From positions 62,001 through 126,000 of the forward strand of contig JBEKMN010000001.1 in the NCBI GenBank assembly GCA_050008495.1: a DNA stretch of 64,000 nt, read 5' to 3'. This stretch comes from CAVROP01 sp050008495 (GTDB lineage Bacteria > Acidobacteriota > Terriglobia > UBA7540). Under the pieces are notes generated by a model. The model was not told the DNA's origin. It searched no databases and saw only the letters and a list, made by a program, of their open reading frames with translations. Shown here in pieces: positions 17,683 to 26,013 of this stretch. The translations under genes were made by a program, and so were the position numbers. The first letter of the stretch is position 1; each line of letters starts with the position of its first letter.

Positions 17683-18669
17683 TCAGAGTTCCTTTGACGC
17701 GGACTCGATGACCTCTGCGGGCGAAGCTGTGCCCGTACCCTTCTTCATGACAGTGATGGAGGCGACCAGATTGCCGAACGAGGCTGCGGCGACGGCGTCG
17801 CCGGTCACCGCCATGGTGAGCGCCGCGCCGGCAGCAAAGCCGTCGCCGGCGCCGCAAATGTCCACCGGTTTCTCCACGGGCCGTGCTTTGGCCCAAGTCT
17901 CCTTACCTTCTTCGACCACCAGGACGCCCTGCGGCCCGTGCGTCACCATCACCGCCCGGGCTCGGAGATGTTCGCGCAGCCGTCTGAAATCGACATGCCC
18001 GAAGAGTTTCTGGCAGGCCACTTCCGCTTCCATGCGATTCGGTTTGACCATTACTTCCCGGAAGAGATGCACGCGTTTGCGGGAATCCACCAGAAACACC
18101 TTGCTCGGGTACTTAGCCGCAAGCTCGCTGATTGTCCGACACACCCGCGGCGTCACGACGCCGCCAGCAGCGGTTTCGGCCTGATCGGCCACCAGCACTA
18201 CATCGAAGGCGTCAACCACTGGGATGAGGTTTTCGATGACCCGCGTCTCGGCCTCGGGGGGAAGCGGCCTGGTGGAGATGAAATCCACTCGAGGTTGGTC
18301 TTCAATGCCGGTTTGACCGTTGATAAGCTTAGTGTAGGTGAAGGATTGCCAGCCCGGTAGTTCTACCATCAGGTTCGCAGTGACACCCTGCTGGTTCAAG
18401 GCGCGAACCAACTCGAACCCGAACCCGTCGTCGCCGCGTATTCCCAGGACGGCTACCGTTCCGGCGCCCAGGGCCGCCAGATTGTTGGCCACCGTTCCGC
18501 CCCCGCCCGGGGTGACCTCGGTGGAGACGACGCCCAGCCGGGGGATCCCTGTTTCAAGCGATGCTTCCGAAGTGGCAGGATCGTAAGTGCACCAGCGGTC
18601 AAGGCAGATGTCTCCCACCACTAACGTTTTGAGTTTCTTGAATGCGTCCAGCGTTTCCGTTATGGTCAT
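17683..18669 (-). CDS. PfkB-family sugar kinase, HldE/RfaE kinase-domain-like
   Basis: This 328-residue ribokinase-fold enzyme has an N-terminal substrate region GGGGTVANNLAALGA, like the HldE heptose kinase motif, and the C-terminal catalytic motif DICGAGDGFAAGAA with the base Asp. The second (nucleotidyltransferase) domain of bifunctional HldE is missing. It overlaps the upstream gene as ATGA and has GGAGG 4 bp before its ATG. It is the last of four minus-strand genes (epimerase, HAD, unknown, kinase). The set fits activation of a surface sugar such as a heptose. Fructokinase-like activity on another sugar is the alternative. Confidence 0.87.
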   Translation of the reverse strand: MTITETLDAFKKLKTLVVGDICLDRWCTYDPATSEASLETGIPRLGVVSTEVTPGGGGTVANNLAALGAGTVAVLGIRGDDGFGFELVRALNQQGVTANLMVELPGWQSFTYTKLINGQTGIEDQPRVDFISTRPLPPEAETRVIENLIPVVDAFDVVLVADQAETAAGGVVTPRVCRTISELAAKYPSKVFLVDSRKRVHLFREVMVKPNRMEAEVACQKLFGHVDFRRLREHLRARAVMVTHGPQGVLVVEEGKETWAKARPVEKPVDICGAGDGFAAGAALTMAVTGDAVAAASFGNLVASITVMKKGTGTASPAEVIESASKEL

Positions 18670-19634
18670 GTGACCTCCAGGAGGGCGCGCCGCAGGGCCG
18701 GAACGGTCGCCCGGTGATCGCCGCAAAGGTAAAAGCTCTCGCCGCCATCGGCCACTGTCCGGACCAGGATTGTCTTGTGGGGCCGGAAATAGTATCCCGG
18801 GTCGGTCTTCGGGAGTTCGTGGTGGACGTCGCCCTGAATGGGGACCAAGTCAAAAACTGCCGTGGTGAAATTCCTGATCGTCTGTCCTTGCTGATGAGCC
18901 ACGTTGCGAGCCATGGCTAGAGCTTTCAGATAGACTTCGGGCGCCATGATCGCGGAGCCGAAATCAAGCATGATCCCGTTTTCCAGGCTTTCGACAGAAT
19001 TTGTGAAAATCAGGAAGTCACGGTAGCTGGCCGAACCCAGAGCGCCGCCATCGCAGTTGGGATGCTCATGGATGATGTCATATCCGACGCCCACGTGCAC
19101 GGTGGCCGGAATCGAAAGCCGGTAAGCGGCGGCAAAGATGCTTATGTCTTTGTGGGGAAAATTGCTGCATTCGATCCGCCTTCCTACATTTTCGCCCAGG
19201 CCCAGCGAGAGTGCCGCGGCTTCGCGAATTACGTCATTGAGTTCTCCCGTTTCGCGCCACAACCCGAACTGACCACTGCGAATATAGCGCGCCACGCTCT
19301 CTGTGGTAGCGCCGGCTCGGGCCAACTCATAATCGTGAATGGCGCCTGCACCATTCATGGCGATGTGGGTTAAATAGCCTCGTTCCAACAGGTCGATGAT
19401 GTGACGGCTTGCGCCGGATTTGATGACATGCGCGCCCATCATGAGAATGCGCGCGGCGCCCTTTGTCTTTGCCGCGGCAATTCTTCTCGCCACCTCGATG
19501 AGCTGGGGGTGCGAGAATTGTGGGGCCGGGCCCTGGAGCGGCAGAAGATAATCAAGGTTCATGTCATGGACGCGCTCGCCCAAAGGCTTGATCAAAAGTC
19601 GTGAACGGTCGAAAGTTTGGTATTTTGATTTCAT
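18666..19634 (-). CDS. Conserved protein of a sugar-biosynthesis operon, function not recognised
   Basis: This 322-residue cytosolic protein alternates hydrophobic strands and helices in a Rossmann-like pattern. Striking segments are ARILMMGAHVIKSGASRHI, THIAMNGAGAIHDYELA (about residues 95-112), SNFPHKDISIFAAAY, GVGYDIIHEHPN and YYFRPHKTILVRT. The GAHVIKxG and N-G-A-x-A-x-H-D-x-E layout recalls deoxyhypusine-synthase-like NAD enzymes, but I do not claim that activity. The start at 19634 (MKSKYQTF) is preferred: the longer 19670 start would take its ATG from a dispersed hairpin repeat. It overlaps the downstream PfkB kinase by 4 bp, which implies a linked role. Confidence 0.8.
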   Translation of the reverse strand: MKSKYQTFDRSRLLIKPLGERVHDMNLDYLLPLQGPAPQFSHPQLIEVARRIAAAKTKGAARILMMGAHVIKSGASRHIIDLLERGYLTHIAMNGAGAIHDYELARAGATTESVARYIRSGQFGLWRETGELNDVIREAAALSLGLGENVGRRIECSNFPHKDISIFAAAYRLSIPATVHVGVGYDIIHEHPNCDGGALGSASYRDFLIFTNSVESLENGIMLDFGSAIMAPEVYLKALAMARNVAHQQGQTIRNFTTAVFDLVPIQGDVHHELPKTDPGYYFRPHKTILVRTVADGGESFYLCGDHRATVPALRRALLEVT

Positions 19635-19665
19635 GAGGCGTTCTGACCCGTTAACAACAACCGGT

Positions 19666-19760
19666 GTCATCCTGAGCGCAGCGAAGGATCTTTGCAGTTG
19701 GTGTCCGGCGCCAACGACTCACGAACCACTTCAGAGATCCTTCGCTGCGCTCAGGATGAC
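19666..19760. repeat. Dispersed hairpin repeat (GTCATCCTGAGCG type)
   Basis: This is a full copy with both arms (GTCATCCTGAGCGCAGCGAA near 19666 and its inverse ending 19760) and a ~40 nt loop. It lies inside the four-gene operon between the HAD gene and the unrecognised gene, so it is probably transcribed and may fine-tune downstream expression. Confidence 0.85.
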
Positions 19761-19795
19761 AGACGTGCAATTCTCTCACACCTTGGGAGCGCAGG

Positions 19796-20611
19796 CTAAG
19801 GCTCGGGAAATAGCGCGCTCGAAAGATCATTCCAGCAAAGGAAATTCGGGATGACGAAGTCCGCGCCCACTTTGATCAGGCGCTCTCTCTTCCACTGGTC
19901 CACGAGCACGCAATCAGGCTCATCCGTGGCCACGCCGACGGCGACGCCGCCCGCCTCTTTGACGTTCTTGATTTCAACATACCCGTCGCCGAACCCAATC
20001 AGCGTTTTTCCGTTGCCCTCCAGCGAAGAAAGCATCTCACGGATCAGAATCTCTTTGGAAAAACTCTGGTAGTCGTCGCGGGCGCCAAAGATCCGGCCTT
20101 CAAAATATCGCTCAATGTCCAGCAGTCGAGCCTCCTCGAGGGTGTAGGACTCGTCGGTCCCGCTAGCGCAATAAAGCTCCAGGCCGCGGGCGCGCAAATC
20201 CTCCAGCGCCGCACGGGCGCCGGGAACGAGGTATTGGTCCGGGGCGGCTTTGCCTTGGCGCAACGCCTCTCTGCGGCCGGCGATCTTCTCCATCAAGCAG
20301 TCGTGATACAGGCGCTTGTACTCCAGCGGGGCCAGGGGTTTGCCACCCCTTTCTTTCACTTGACGAGCCAATTCGATCATCTGGTAAATCGTCTGTTCCC
20401 CAGTGAGCCGGGCCACAGATTCATCCACCAGCGCCCGCAAGTCGTCTTCCTTCTCTCCGGTCTTCAGTTCCGCCAGAATTTCGACCATCATGGGGACCAT
20501 GACATTCATCCAGCCGGCGCGAACCAGGGAGAGCGTGCCATCAAAGTCGAAGAGTGCGAGTTTTGCATGCTTCGCTGAAACACCTTTGCGGATAACTTCC
20601 ATCTTCATCAT
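19796..20611 (-). CDS. HAD-superfamily hydrolase (phosphatase)
   Basis: This 271-residue HAD phosphatase has motif I FDFDGTLS (21-28; nucleophile Asp22, acid Asp24), motif II near YCASGTD, Lys in the SKEILIREM region and motif IV IGFGDGYVE. The alpha-helical cap lies between motifs I and II. It follows the epimerase with only 6 bp between stop and ATG, so translation is probably coupled. In this operon it would dephosphorylate a sugar phosphate intermediate, as GmhB does in heptose synthesis, but it is not a recognisable GmhB. Confidence 0.88.
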   Translation of the reverse strand: MMKMEVIRKGVSAKHAKLALFDFDGTLSLVRAGWMNVMVPMMVEILAELKTGEKEDDLRALVDESVARLTGEQTIYQMIELARQVKERGGKPLAPLEYKRLYHDCLMEKIAGRREALRQGKAAPDQYLVPGARAALEDLRARGLELYCASGTDESYTLEEARLLDIERYFEGRIFGARDDYQSFSKEILIREMLSSLEGNGKTLIGFGDGYVEIKNVKEAGGVAVGVATDEPDCVLVDQWKRERLIKVGADFVIPNFLCWNDLSSALFPEP

Positions 20612-20617
20612 TGGCTA

Positions 20618-21562
20618 TCAACCAATCGCTCCCTCGGCCCTGAACCACTCAACCGTCCGCCGTAGGCCTTCCTCGAAGCTAACCAGGGGTTCGTATCCGA
20701 GCACCTGGCGGGCCAGCGAAATATCTGCCAAAGAATGGCGGGCATCGCCTTGGCGCGGGGGCCCATAGCGTGGCTCTACCTTCCGTCCAAAAATGCCGTT
20801 GAGGATGGTGATCGTCTGATTGAGTGTGTAGCTGCGGCCCACGCCGACGTTGATGACCTTGCCAGCGGCCGCCGGAGCCGTGCAAGCTCGGAGCGTCGCG
20901 TCAACGACGTTATCCACGTAGGCGAAATCACGCGATTGTTCGCCGTCGCCGAAGATCACCGGGGTGTTTCCCCGTTCATACGCAGGTACGAACTTGGAAA
21001 GAACGCCCGTGTAGGGTGAGTCGGGATTCTGCCGCGGGCCGAAGATATTGAAGAAGCGGAGGGCTACAGTTTCCAGGCCGTAAATCGTCGTGAACACCCG
21101 GCAGTAGTATTCTCCGGCCACCTTGGCGAGCGCGTAAGGAGAGAGCGGGTCAGGGGTCAAAGTCTCGACGCGAGGCATTGTCGGATTGTCGCCGTAGGCT
21201 GCGGCGGAAGCGGCGAACACCAGGCGTTTGACGCCCGCGTCGCGCGCTGCCAGCAAGACATTCAAGGTTCCGGTGACGTTGACTTCGTTGGCCTCCAGAG
21301 GATCCTCAACCGAGCGTGCCACGGAGGGGAGCGCAGCGAGATGAATGACGTACTGCGCGTCCGTGAAATGCGGTGAAATAGCTCCCAAGTCACGGATGTC
21401 CGCCACTTGAAAATCAATGCGGCCGGCAATTCGCGCCAGATTAGCAGCCTTGCCGGTCGCAAGGTTGTCCAGCACTCGAACGGTTTCGCCGCGACGTACG
21501 AGCTCCTCAACCATGTGCGAGCCGATGAAGCCTGCTCCTCCGGTGACCAGATATGTAGCCAT
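20618..21562 (-). CDS. NAD-dependent sugar-nucleotide epimerase/dehydratase (UDP-glucose/GlcNAc 4-epimerase-like)
   Basis: This 314-residue extended SDR has NAD motif GGAGFIGSH (8-16), HLAA (74-77), catalytic Tyr143 and Lys147 in SPYALAK, and the sugar-nucleotide region RFFNIFGPRQNPDSPY. It probably interconverts UDP-sugars for surface polysaccharide. ATG at 21562 gives the family start MATYLVTGGAG; the extended start at 21610 adds only charged residues. It is the first gene of the minus-strand operon and is divergent from the sulfoquinovose synthase across 346 bp. Confidence 0.9.
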   Translation of the reverse strand: MATYLVTGGAGFIGSHMVEELVRRGETVRVLDNLATGKAANLARIAGRIDFQVADIRDLGAISPHFTDAQYVIHLAALPSVARSVEDPLEANEVNVTGTLNVLLAARDAGVKRLVFAASAAAYGDNPTMPRVETLTPDPLSPYALAKVAGEYYCRVFTTIYGLETVALRFFNIFGPRQNPDSPYTGVLSKFVPAYERGNTPVIFGDGEQSRDFAYVDNVVDATLRACTAPAAAGKVINVGVGRSYTLNQTITILNGIFGRKVEPRYGPPRQGDARHSLADISLARQVLGYEPLVSFEEGLRRTVEWFRAEGAIG

Positions 21563-21908
21563 CCTTGCGCGTTCCTCCTCGAGTTGAAGTGCCCGTGCGG
21601 CGGTTTCCATGTAAGATCTTGAGATGACCGGAGCACGCGGGGAATCCCGTGTCGCTCGCGATCAGGCGCCCCGCTGTAAGTCTAGCACATTATTTGCCTG
21701 TTACGCGGCTTGGGCGTTATGTGTACACTGAGAGGTTTCAGGAGTTTGTGCCCGTTCGGCGGCCGGGTTTGAGGCCCCAGGTGTCAGCATCGCAGCTAGC
21801 AACTCCGGAGTCTGCGTCGTTCATCTTACTTACGAAAGCCCGGGACTTTAGCACTTGGCGCCTGCGGCACGTTCAAACATCGGATGAATCAGAGGGCTAT
21901 TTCAAAAT
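21563..21908. other. Divergent intergenic region
   Basis: These 346 bp between the epimerase and sqdB starts must hold both promoters. A TTGCCT near 21690 has only a poor -10 match downstream. I see no gene, repeat family member or clear operator. Confidence 0.5.
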
Positions 21909-23087
21909 ATGAGAATCCTTGTACTTGGAGGCGACGGTTACTTGGGTTGGCCGACCGCTATGTATTTATCAACCCACGGTCACGTGGTGGGGGTCATTGA
22001 CAATTTCGCCAAGCGTCGCTGGGAAATGGAACTGAACGTCGAACCCTTGATGCCCATCCGCACTCTGCACGATCGTGTGAAGGCGTGGCACGAAGTGACC
22101 GGGCAGAAGATCGAGCTGTTCGTGGGCGACTTGCGTAACTATGAACTCGTATTGCAAGCCTTCGAGGCGTTTAAGCCGGAGGCCATAGTCCATTACGGCG
22201 AGCAGCCTTCCGCGCCCTACTCGATGATTGACCACAGCCGTGCCGTTTTCACTCAAATCAACAACTTGGCGGGGACACTCAACGTACTCTGGGCGATGCG
22301 CGAGCGTTTCCCCGCCGCACACCTTGTGAAGCTGGGGACGATGGGCGAATACGGTACGCCCAACATCGATATCGAGGAAGGCTTCATCGAAATTGAATAC
22401 AAGGGCCGTAAGGACGTTCTTCCGTTCCCGAAGCAGCCCGGCTCCTTCTACCACCTCACCAAGGTCCACGACAGCCACAACATCCTGTTTGCCTGCCGAG
22501 TGTGGAAGTTGCGTTCCACCGATCTTAACCAGGGAGTGGTCTACGGCATCGAAACGGACGAGACTCTCTTGGACGATCGCTTGGCGACGAGTTTCCACTA
22601 CGATGAGGTGTTTGGCACTGCACTCAACCGCTTCTGCGTCCAGGCGGTCGCAGGAATCCCGCTTACGGTTTACGGGCGGGGCGGGCAGACGCGCGGCTTC
22701 CTGAACATCCGCGATACTTTGCAGTGTGTCGAGCTCGCGCTAGTGAATCCGCCGCAAGCCGGTGAATATCGGGTCTTCAACCAGTTCACGGAGACATTCA
22801 ACGTCCTGCAATTGGCGGAAATGGTGAAGGCGCAGTCAGAGAAGCTCGGTTTCAAGGTGGAGATAAACCATCTGAAGAACCCCCGCGTGGAAGCGGAGCA
22901 GCACTACTACAATCCCATTCACAGAAAGTTGAGCGACCTGGGATTGCAGCCCCGCTTGCTCTCCGACGAGCTTGTGCAGAGCATGGTCAAGCGGGTCCGG
23001 GACCATGCCGCGCGCGTTAAGCGGGACATCATCCTGCCGCGGGTTAGATGGGAAGGCTCAAAGCCGCCGGGCGGGAGTGAACGATAA
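21909..23087 (+). CDS. sqdB: UDP-sulfoquinovose synthase
   Basis: This 392-residue extended SDR converts UDP-glucose and sulfite to UDP-sulfoquinovose, the head-group donor for sulfolipid or sulfo-sugar glycans. The match to plant SQD1/bacterial SqdB is strong: GGDGYLG (7-13), RRWE (36-39), EQPSAPYSM (98-106), Thr144-Met-Gly-Glu147-Tyr (KLGTMGEYGTP) and Tyr181/Lys185 (SFYHLTK), almost the numbering of the plant enzyme. A weak AGAGGG site precedes ATG 21909. No SqdX-type glycosyltransferase is next to it, so the product could enter a sulfolipid made elsewhere, or a glycan as with archaeal Agl3. Confident on the family. Confidence 0.95.
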   Translation: MRILVLGGDGYLGWPTAMYLSTHGHVVGVIDNFAKRRWEMELNVEPLMPIRTLHDRVKAWHEVTGQKIELFVGDLRNYELVLQAFEAFKPEAIVHYGEQPSAPYSMIDHSRAVFTQINNLAGTLNVLWAMRERFPAAHLVKLGTMGEYGTPNIDIEEGFIEIEYKGRKDVLPFPKQPGSFYHLTKVHDSHNILFACRVWKLRSTDLNQGVVYGIETDETLLDDRLATSFHYDEVFGTALNRFCVQAVAGIPLTVYGRGGQTRGFLNIRDTLQCVELALVNPPQAGEYRVFNQFTETFNVLQLAEMVKAQSEKLGFKVEINHLKNPRVEAEQHYYNPIHRKLSDLGLQPRLLSDELVQSMVKRVRDHAARVKRDIILPRVRWEGSKPPGGSER

Positions 23088-23186
23088 CGGTGCTGGATTC
23101 AGGGACCTCGAAATCCCGTGCAAAGGGCGGCCAGTTACGCTAGGATATGGGGATCAGCTCTCAAACGAAAAACACAGGAGGATCGA

Positions 23187-23849
23187 ATGGAAGAGACAAA
23201 GCCCTTGTCGATCACCAGTCTGATCACGATCCCGGCGTTGATTACTTTGGGTATTACCATCCTGCGCCTGGTGGGTGAACTCCAACACTGGCCTAAGCCA
23301 TGGTTCAACAACGCAGCGGGTGGAGGAGGAGCAGTTATTGGCATTTCCTGGCTGCCGCTCATTTTTGGTCCGTATTTTGCCTTGAAGCTCGCGGGGGCGG
23401 GCGATGGACCCTCAAGTGCCGGGAAAGCCATCGGACTGGCGTTCGTCGGGCTGGCGGTGATGGTCGTCGGCGGGTTCCTGATCGCAGTAGTGGCCACGCA
23501 CCACCGGTATTGGACCGTGATCGGTTACATCGTGACGCTGCTCGCGGCGTTTGTTCCCGGAATGGGTTGGCGTTCGTTGGGGAACACCCTACTGGGTTAT
23601 GCGTTCGCGGCACGTATTCCAGTGCTCGTTATCATGTTCTTCGCTATGCGCGGGAACTGGGGAACGCACTACGACGCGCCTGCTCCTAATTTCACTTTTC
23701 CGTCGTTTGCGTCGACATTCTTCTACACCGCCGTCTTTCCCCAGCTTGGGGCTTGGATTGCCTGGACGGTAGTATCAGGCGCAATCCTGGGGAGCATCGC
23801 CCAAGCCATCACTCGTCGAGGAAGGCGAGCGGCCCCGGCGACGGCCTGA
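23187..23849 (+). CDS. Unrecognised polytopic membrane protein, tandem paralog 1 of 3
   Basis: This 220-residue protein has about six TM helices (about 8-30, 40-62, 75-100, 105-125, 130-152, 178-205). Conserved between the three copies are ITIPA-ITLGITILRLVGEL, the amphipathic link HWPKPWFN, a GGGGA-IGISWLPLIFGPYF stretch, GYAFAARIPV, WGTHYD and a C-terminal basic tail (ITRRGRRA). I recognise no family; a small membrane sensor, channel or stress protein is possible. ATG 23187 has AGGAGG 8 bp upstream. It lies 99 bp after sqdB and 157 bp before copy 2. Confidence 0.85.
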   Translation: MEETKPLSITSLITIPALITLGITILRLVGELQHWPKPWFNNAAGGGGAVIGISWLPLIFGPYFALKLAGAGDGPSSAGKAIGLAFVGLAVMVVGGFLIAVVATHHRYWTVIGYIVTLLAAFVPGMGWRSLGNTLLGYAFAARIPVLVIMFFAMRGNWGTHYDAPAPNFTFPSFASTFFYTAVFPQLGAWIAWTVVSGAILGSIAQAITRRGRRAAPATA

Positions 23850-24006
23850 GAGCAAGGGCGTCGCAGACCTGCTCTTCGGGGCCTGGGGCTAGTCTGTGGC
23901 GTTCACGGACGAACCTCGGATCTTAAGTGCAGGGCCGTGCCGCTTCCTTTCGGTCCGGAATCTTAGCGCGCAAGAGCATCCCTTCTGGGGAGGAACGGAG
24001 GTTCGC

Positions 24007-24684
24007 ATGGAAGAAACACGGTCAACGTCCATCGCCGGTCTGATTACAATTCCGGCTTTGATCACTCTGGGCATTACCATCCTGCGCCTGGTTGGCGAAC
24101 TCGAACACTGGCCCAAACCATGGTTCAACGCTTCAGCGGGTGGAGGAGGAGCCATTATTGGCATCTCCTGGCTGCCACTCATTTTTGGTCCGTATTTTGC
24201 CCTGAAGCTGGCAGGAGCGGGAGACAGGCCCTCAAGTGCCGGGAAATCCATCGGACTGGCATTCGCCGGGTTGGCGGTGATGGTCGTCGGCGGGGTCCTG
24301 ATCGGAGTACTCATGGCCATGCACCATCCGAGTCTGACCGTGATCGGGTACCTCGTGATGCTGCTCGGGGCGTTTATTCCCGGAATCGGTTGGCCTTCGT
24401 TGGGGAAGTGTCTGCTGGCTTATGCTTTCGCAGCACGCATCCCTGTCGTTGTTGTGATGTACCTCGCCATGAGTGCCAACGGCGGCCAGGGTTGGGGAAC
24501 ACACTACGACGCGGCCCCTCCCAATGTCCAATTTCCATCTTTTGGCACAAGATTCCTCTACTCCGGGGTCTTGCCCCAGCTTTGTTTCTGGATAGGCTGG
24601 ACGGTCGTGGCGGGTGCTATTGTGGGGACCATCGCCAACGCCATCACACGTCGAGGAAAGCAAGCGGCTCCGGCCGCCGCCTGA
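24007..24684 (+). CDS. Unrecognised polytopic membrane protein, tandem paralog 2 of 3
   Basis: This 225-residue copy is the closest to copy 1 (most of the first 100 residues identical) and keeps the HWPKPWFN link, GISWLPLIFGPYFALKLAG, the AYAFAARIPV helix and the QGWGTHYDAAPPN periplasmic-like loop. ATG 24007 follows GGAGG-TTCGC. The ~150 bp upstream resembles the stretch before copy 3 in its last ~60 bases, so the duplicated unit includes its own leader. Function unknown. Confidence 0.85.
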   Translation: MEETRSTSIAGLITIPALITLGITILRLVGELEHWPKPWFNASAGGGGAIIGISWLPLIFGPYFALKLAGAGDRPSSAGKSIGLAFAGLAVMVVGGVLIGVLMAMHHPSLTVIGYLVMLLGAFIPGIGWPSLGKCLLAYAFAARIPVVVVMYLAMSANGGQGWGTHYDAAPPNVQFPSFGTRFLYSGVLPQLCFWIGWTVVAGAIVGTIANAITRRGKQAAPAAA

Positions 24685-24843
24685 AGCCCAAAATAACGCC
24701 GACCTGCTCATCAAGGTCTGCGGCTCGTCTCTACTTTGTCTGCGCGAGCCGCCGACCCAAAACGCAGGTCCGCGATAATTTCTCTTGATCGGGAATCTCT
24801 AAACCGCAAGTGCGTCCGCTTTCGCGAGCAAAAGGAGGTTCGC

Positions 24844-25521
24844 ATGGAAGAGACAAGGGCAACGTCCATCACGAGTCTGATTACGATTCCGGCTGTGATC
24901 ACGCTGGGCATTACCATTCTGCGCCTGGTTGGCGAACTCGAACACTGGCCCAAGCCGTGGTTTAACGAAGCGGCGGGCGGGGGAGGCGCAATCGTCGGCA
25001 TCTCCTGGCTGCCGATCATATTTGGGCCGTATTTTGCCGCGAAGTTGACCAGAGCCGGAGAGGGCCCCTCGAGCGTTGGAAAGGCGATTGGCTTGGCGCT
25101 CGCCGGTTTCGTGGTGGTGGTCCTGGGCGGCGTGATCGCGGGAATTGCTGCCACCAAGCTGAATTTTAACTTGGCGGGGACCGGCTTTCTCGTGATCTTG
25201 ATTGCAGGATTCATCGCGCGCCTCGGCTGGCGCGCGTTAGGGAACGTTATGTTCGCCTATGCCTTCGCGGCTCGCATCCCGGTGTTGATCGTCATGTTCA
25301 TTGCCATGCGCGCGAACGGCGGGCTAGGGTGGGGAACGCATTATGATGTCGTTCCGCCCAATTTCCATTCTCTAGGGTTTGGCGTCAAGTTCTTCTACTT
25401 TGCGCTGGTCCCCCAGATGACCCTGTGGATCGGTTTTACGGTTGTCGTCGGATCTATTTTCGGCGCCATTGCCGCCGCGGTCGCTGGGCGAGGAAAGCCG
25501 GCCGTAGCGCCTGCGGCCTGA
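24844..25521 (+). CDS. Unrecognised polytopic membrane protein, tandem paralog 3 of 3
   Basis: This 225-residue copy is the most diverged after residue 90 (TM3-TM4 differ: VVVVLGGVIAGIAATKLNFN) but identical in MEET-ATSIT-LITIPA, GELEHWPKPWFN and LGWGTHYD. This suggests the N-terminal half and the WGTHYD loop are functionally constrained. The gene uses the same AGGAGG-TTCGC-ATG start context as copy 2. It ends 10 bp before the convergent YjbR gene. Confidence 0.85.
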   Translation: MEETRATSITSLITIPAVITLGITILRLVGELEHWPKPWFNEAAGGGGAIVGISWLPIIFGPYFAAKLTRAGEGPSSVGKAIGLALAGFVVVVLGGVIAGIAATKLNFNLAGTGFLVILIAGFIARLGWRALGNVMFAYAFAARIPVLIVMFIAMRANGGLGWGTHYDVVPPNFHSLGFGVKFFYFALVPQMTLWIGFTVVVGSIFGAIAAAVAGRGKPAVAPAA

Positions 25522-25531
25522 AGTTGGCCGA

Positions 25532-25873
25532 TCACTTCCGCGGCTTGCTGATTAGCTGCCAAGCCTCGGTAAGGTGCGCGCCAAGTTCGTCGTCGCCGAT
25601 TTGATCGAGTTCAATTCCCACCCAGCCCTTGATGCCAACATACGGCGGCCTGTAATAGGTCGCCGGGCTGCTTGCAATGAGAGCCGCTTGTTCTCCTGGC
25701 TGCACGGGTATCAAAACCGCGATGTGGCCGTCGTGATGGTGATTGCTGGAGAACATCGCGAAGACGCGTTTCTTGACGAAGAACGTTGGTTCACCGTGCG
25801 AAAGCTTCTCGGTTACGCCCGGCAGCGCCAGGCAGATTCTGCGGACTCTTTGCAATTGCCTCTTACCATCCAT
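25532..25873 (-). CDS. MmcQ/YjbR family DNA-binding-like protein
   Basis: This 113-residue cytosolic protein is of the YjbR family: LPGVTEKLSHGEPTFFVKKRVFAMF near the N-terminus, RPPYVGIKGWVGIEL in the middle and an EAWQLISKPRK end. The fold is known (CyaY-like, double-wing DNA-binding-like), but the cellular role is unclear. It is convergent with the triplicated membrane genes and divergent from the propeller gene. Confidence 0.88.
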   Translation of the reverse strand: MDGKRQLQRVRRICLALPGVTEKLSHGEPTFFVKKRVFAMFSSNHHHDGHIAVLIPVQPGEQAALIASSPATYYRPPYVGIKGWVGIELDQIGDDELGAHLTEAWQLISKPRK

Positions 25874-26013
25874 GCCCTATCGCTCCTTAACAATTCCAGG
25901 CGCCGCCGTGCGGCAGTGGACCTTGGAGGTCCGAATACGATTATAATTGAGAACCCAGCAGGGGATGTGCTGATAAGTGGAAGGAAGGCACACGTCGCAA
26001 AAGGGGGAGGCCC

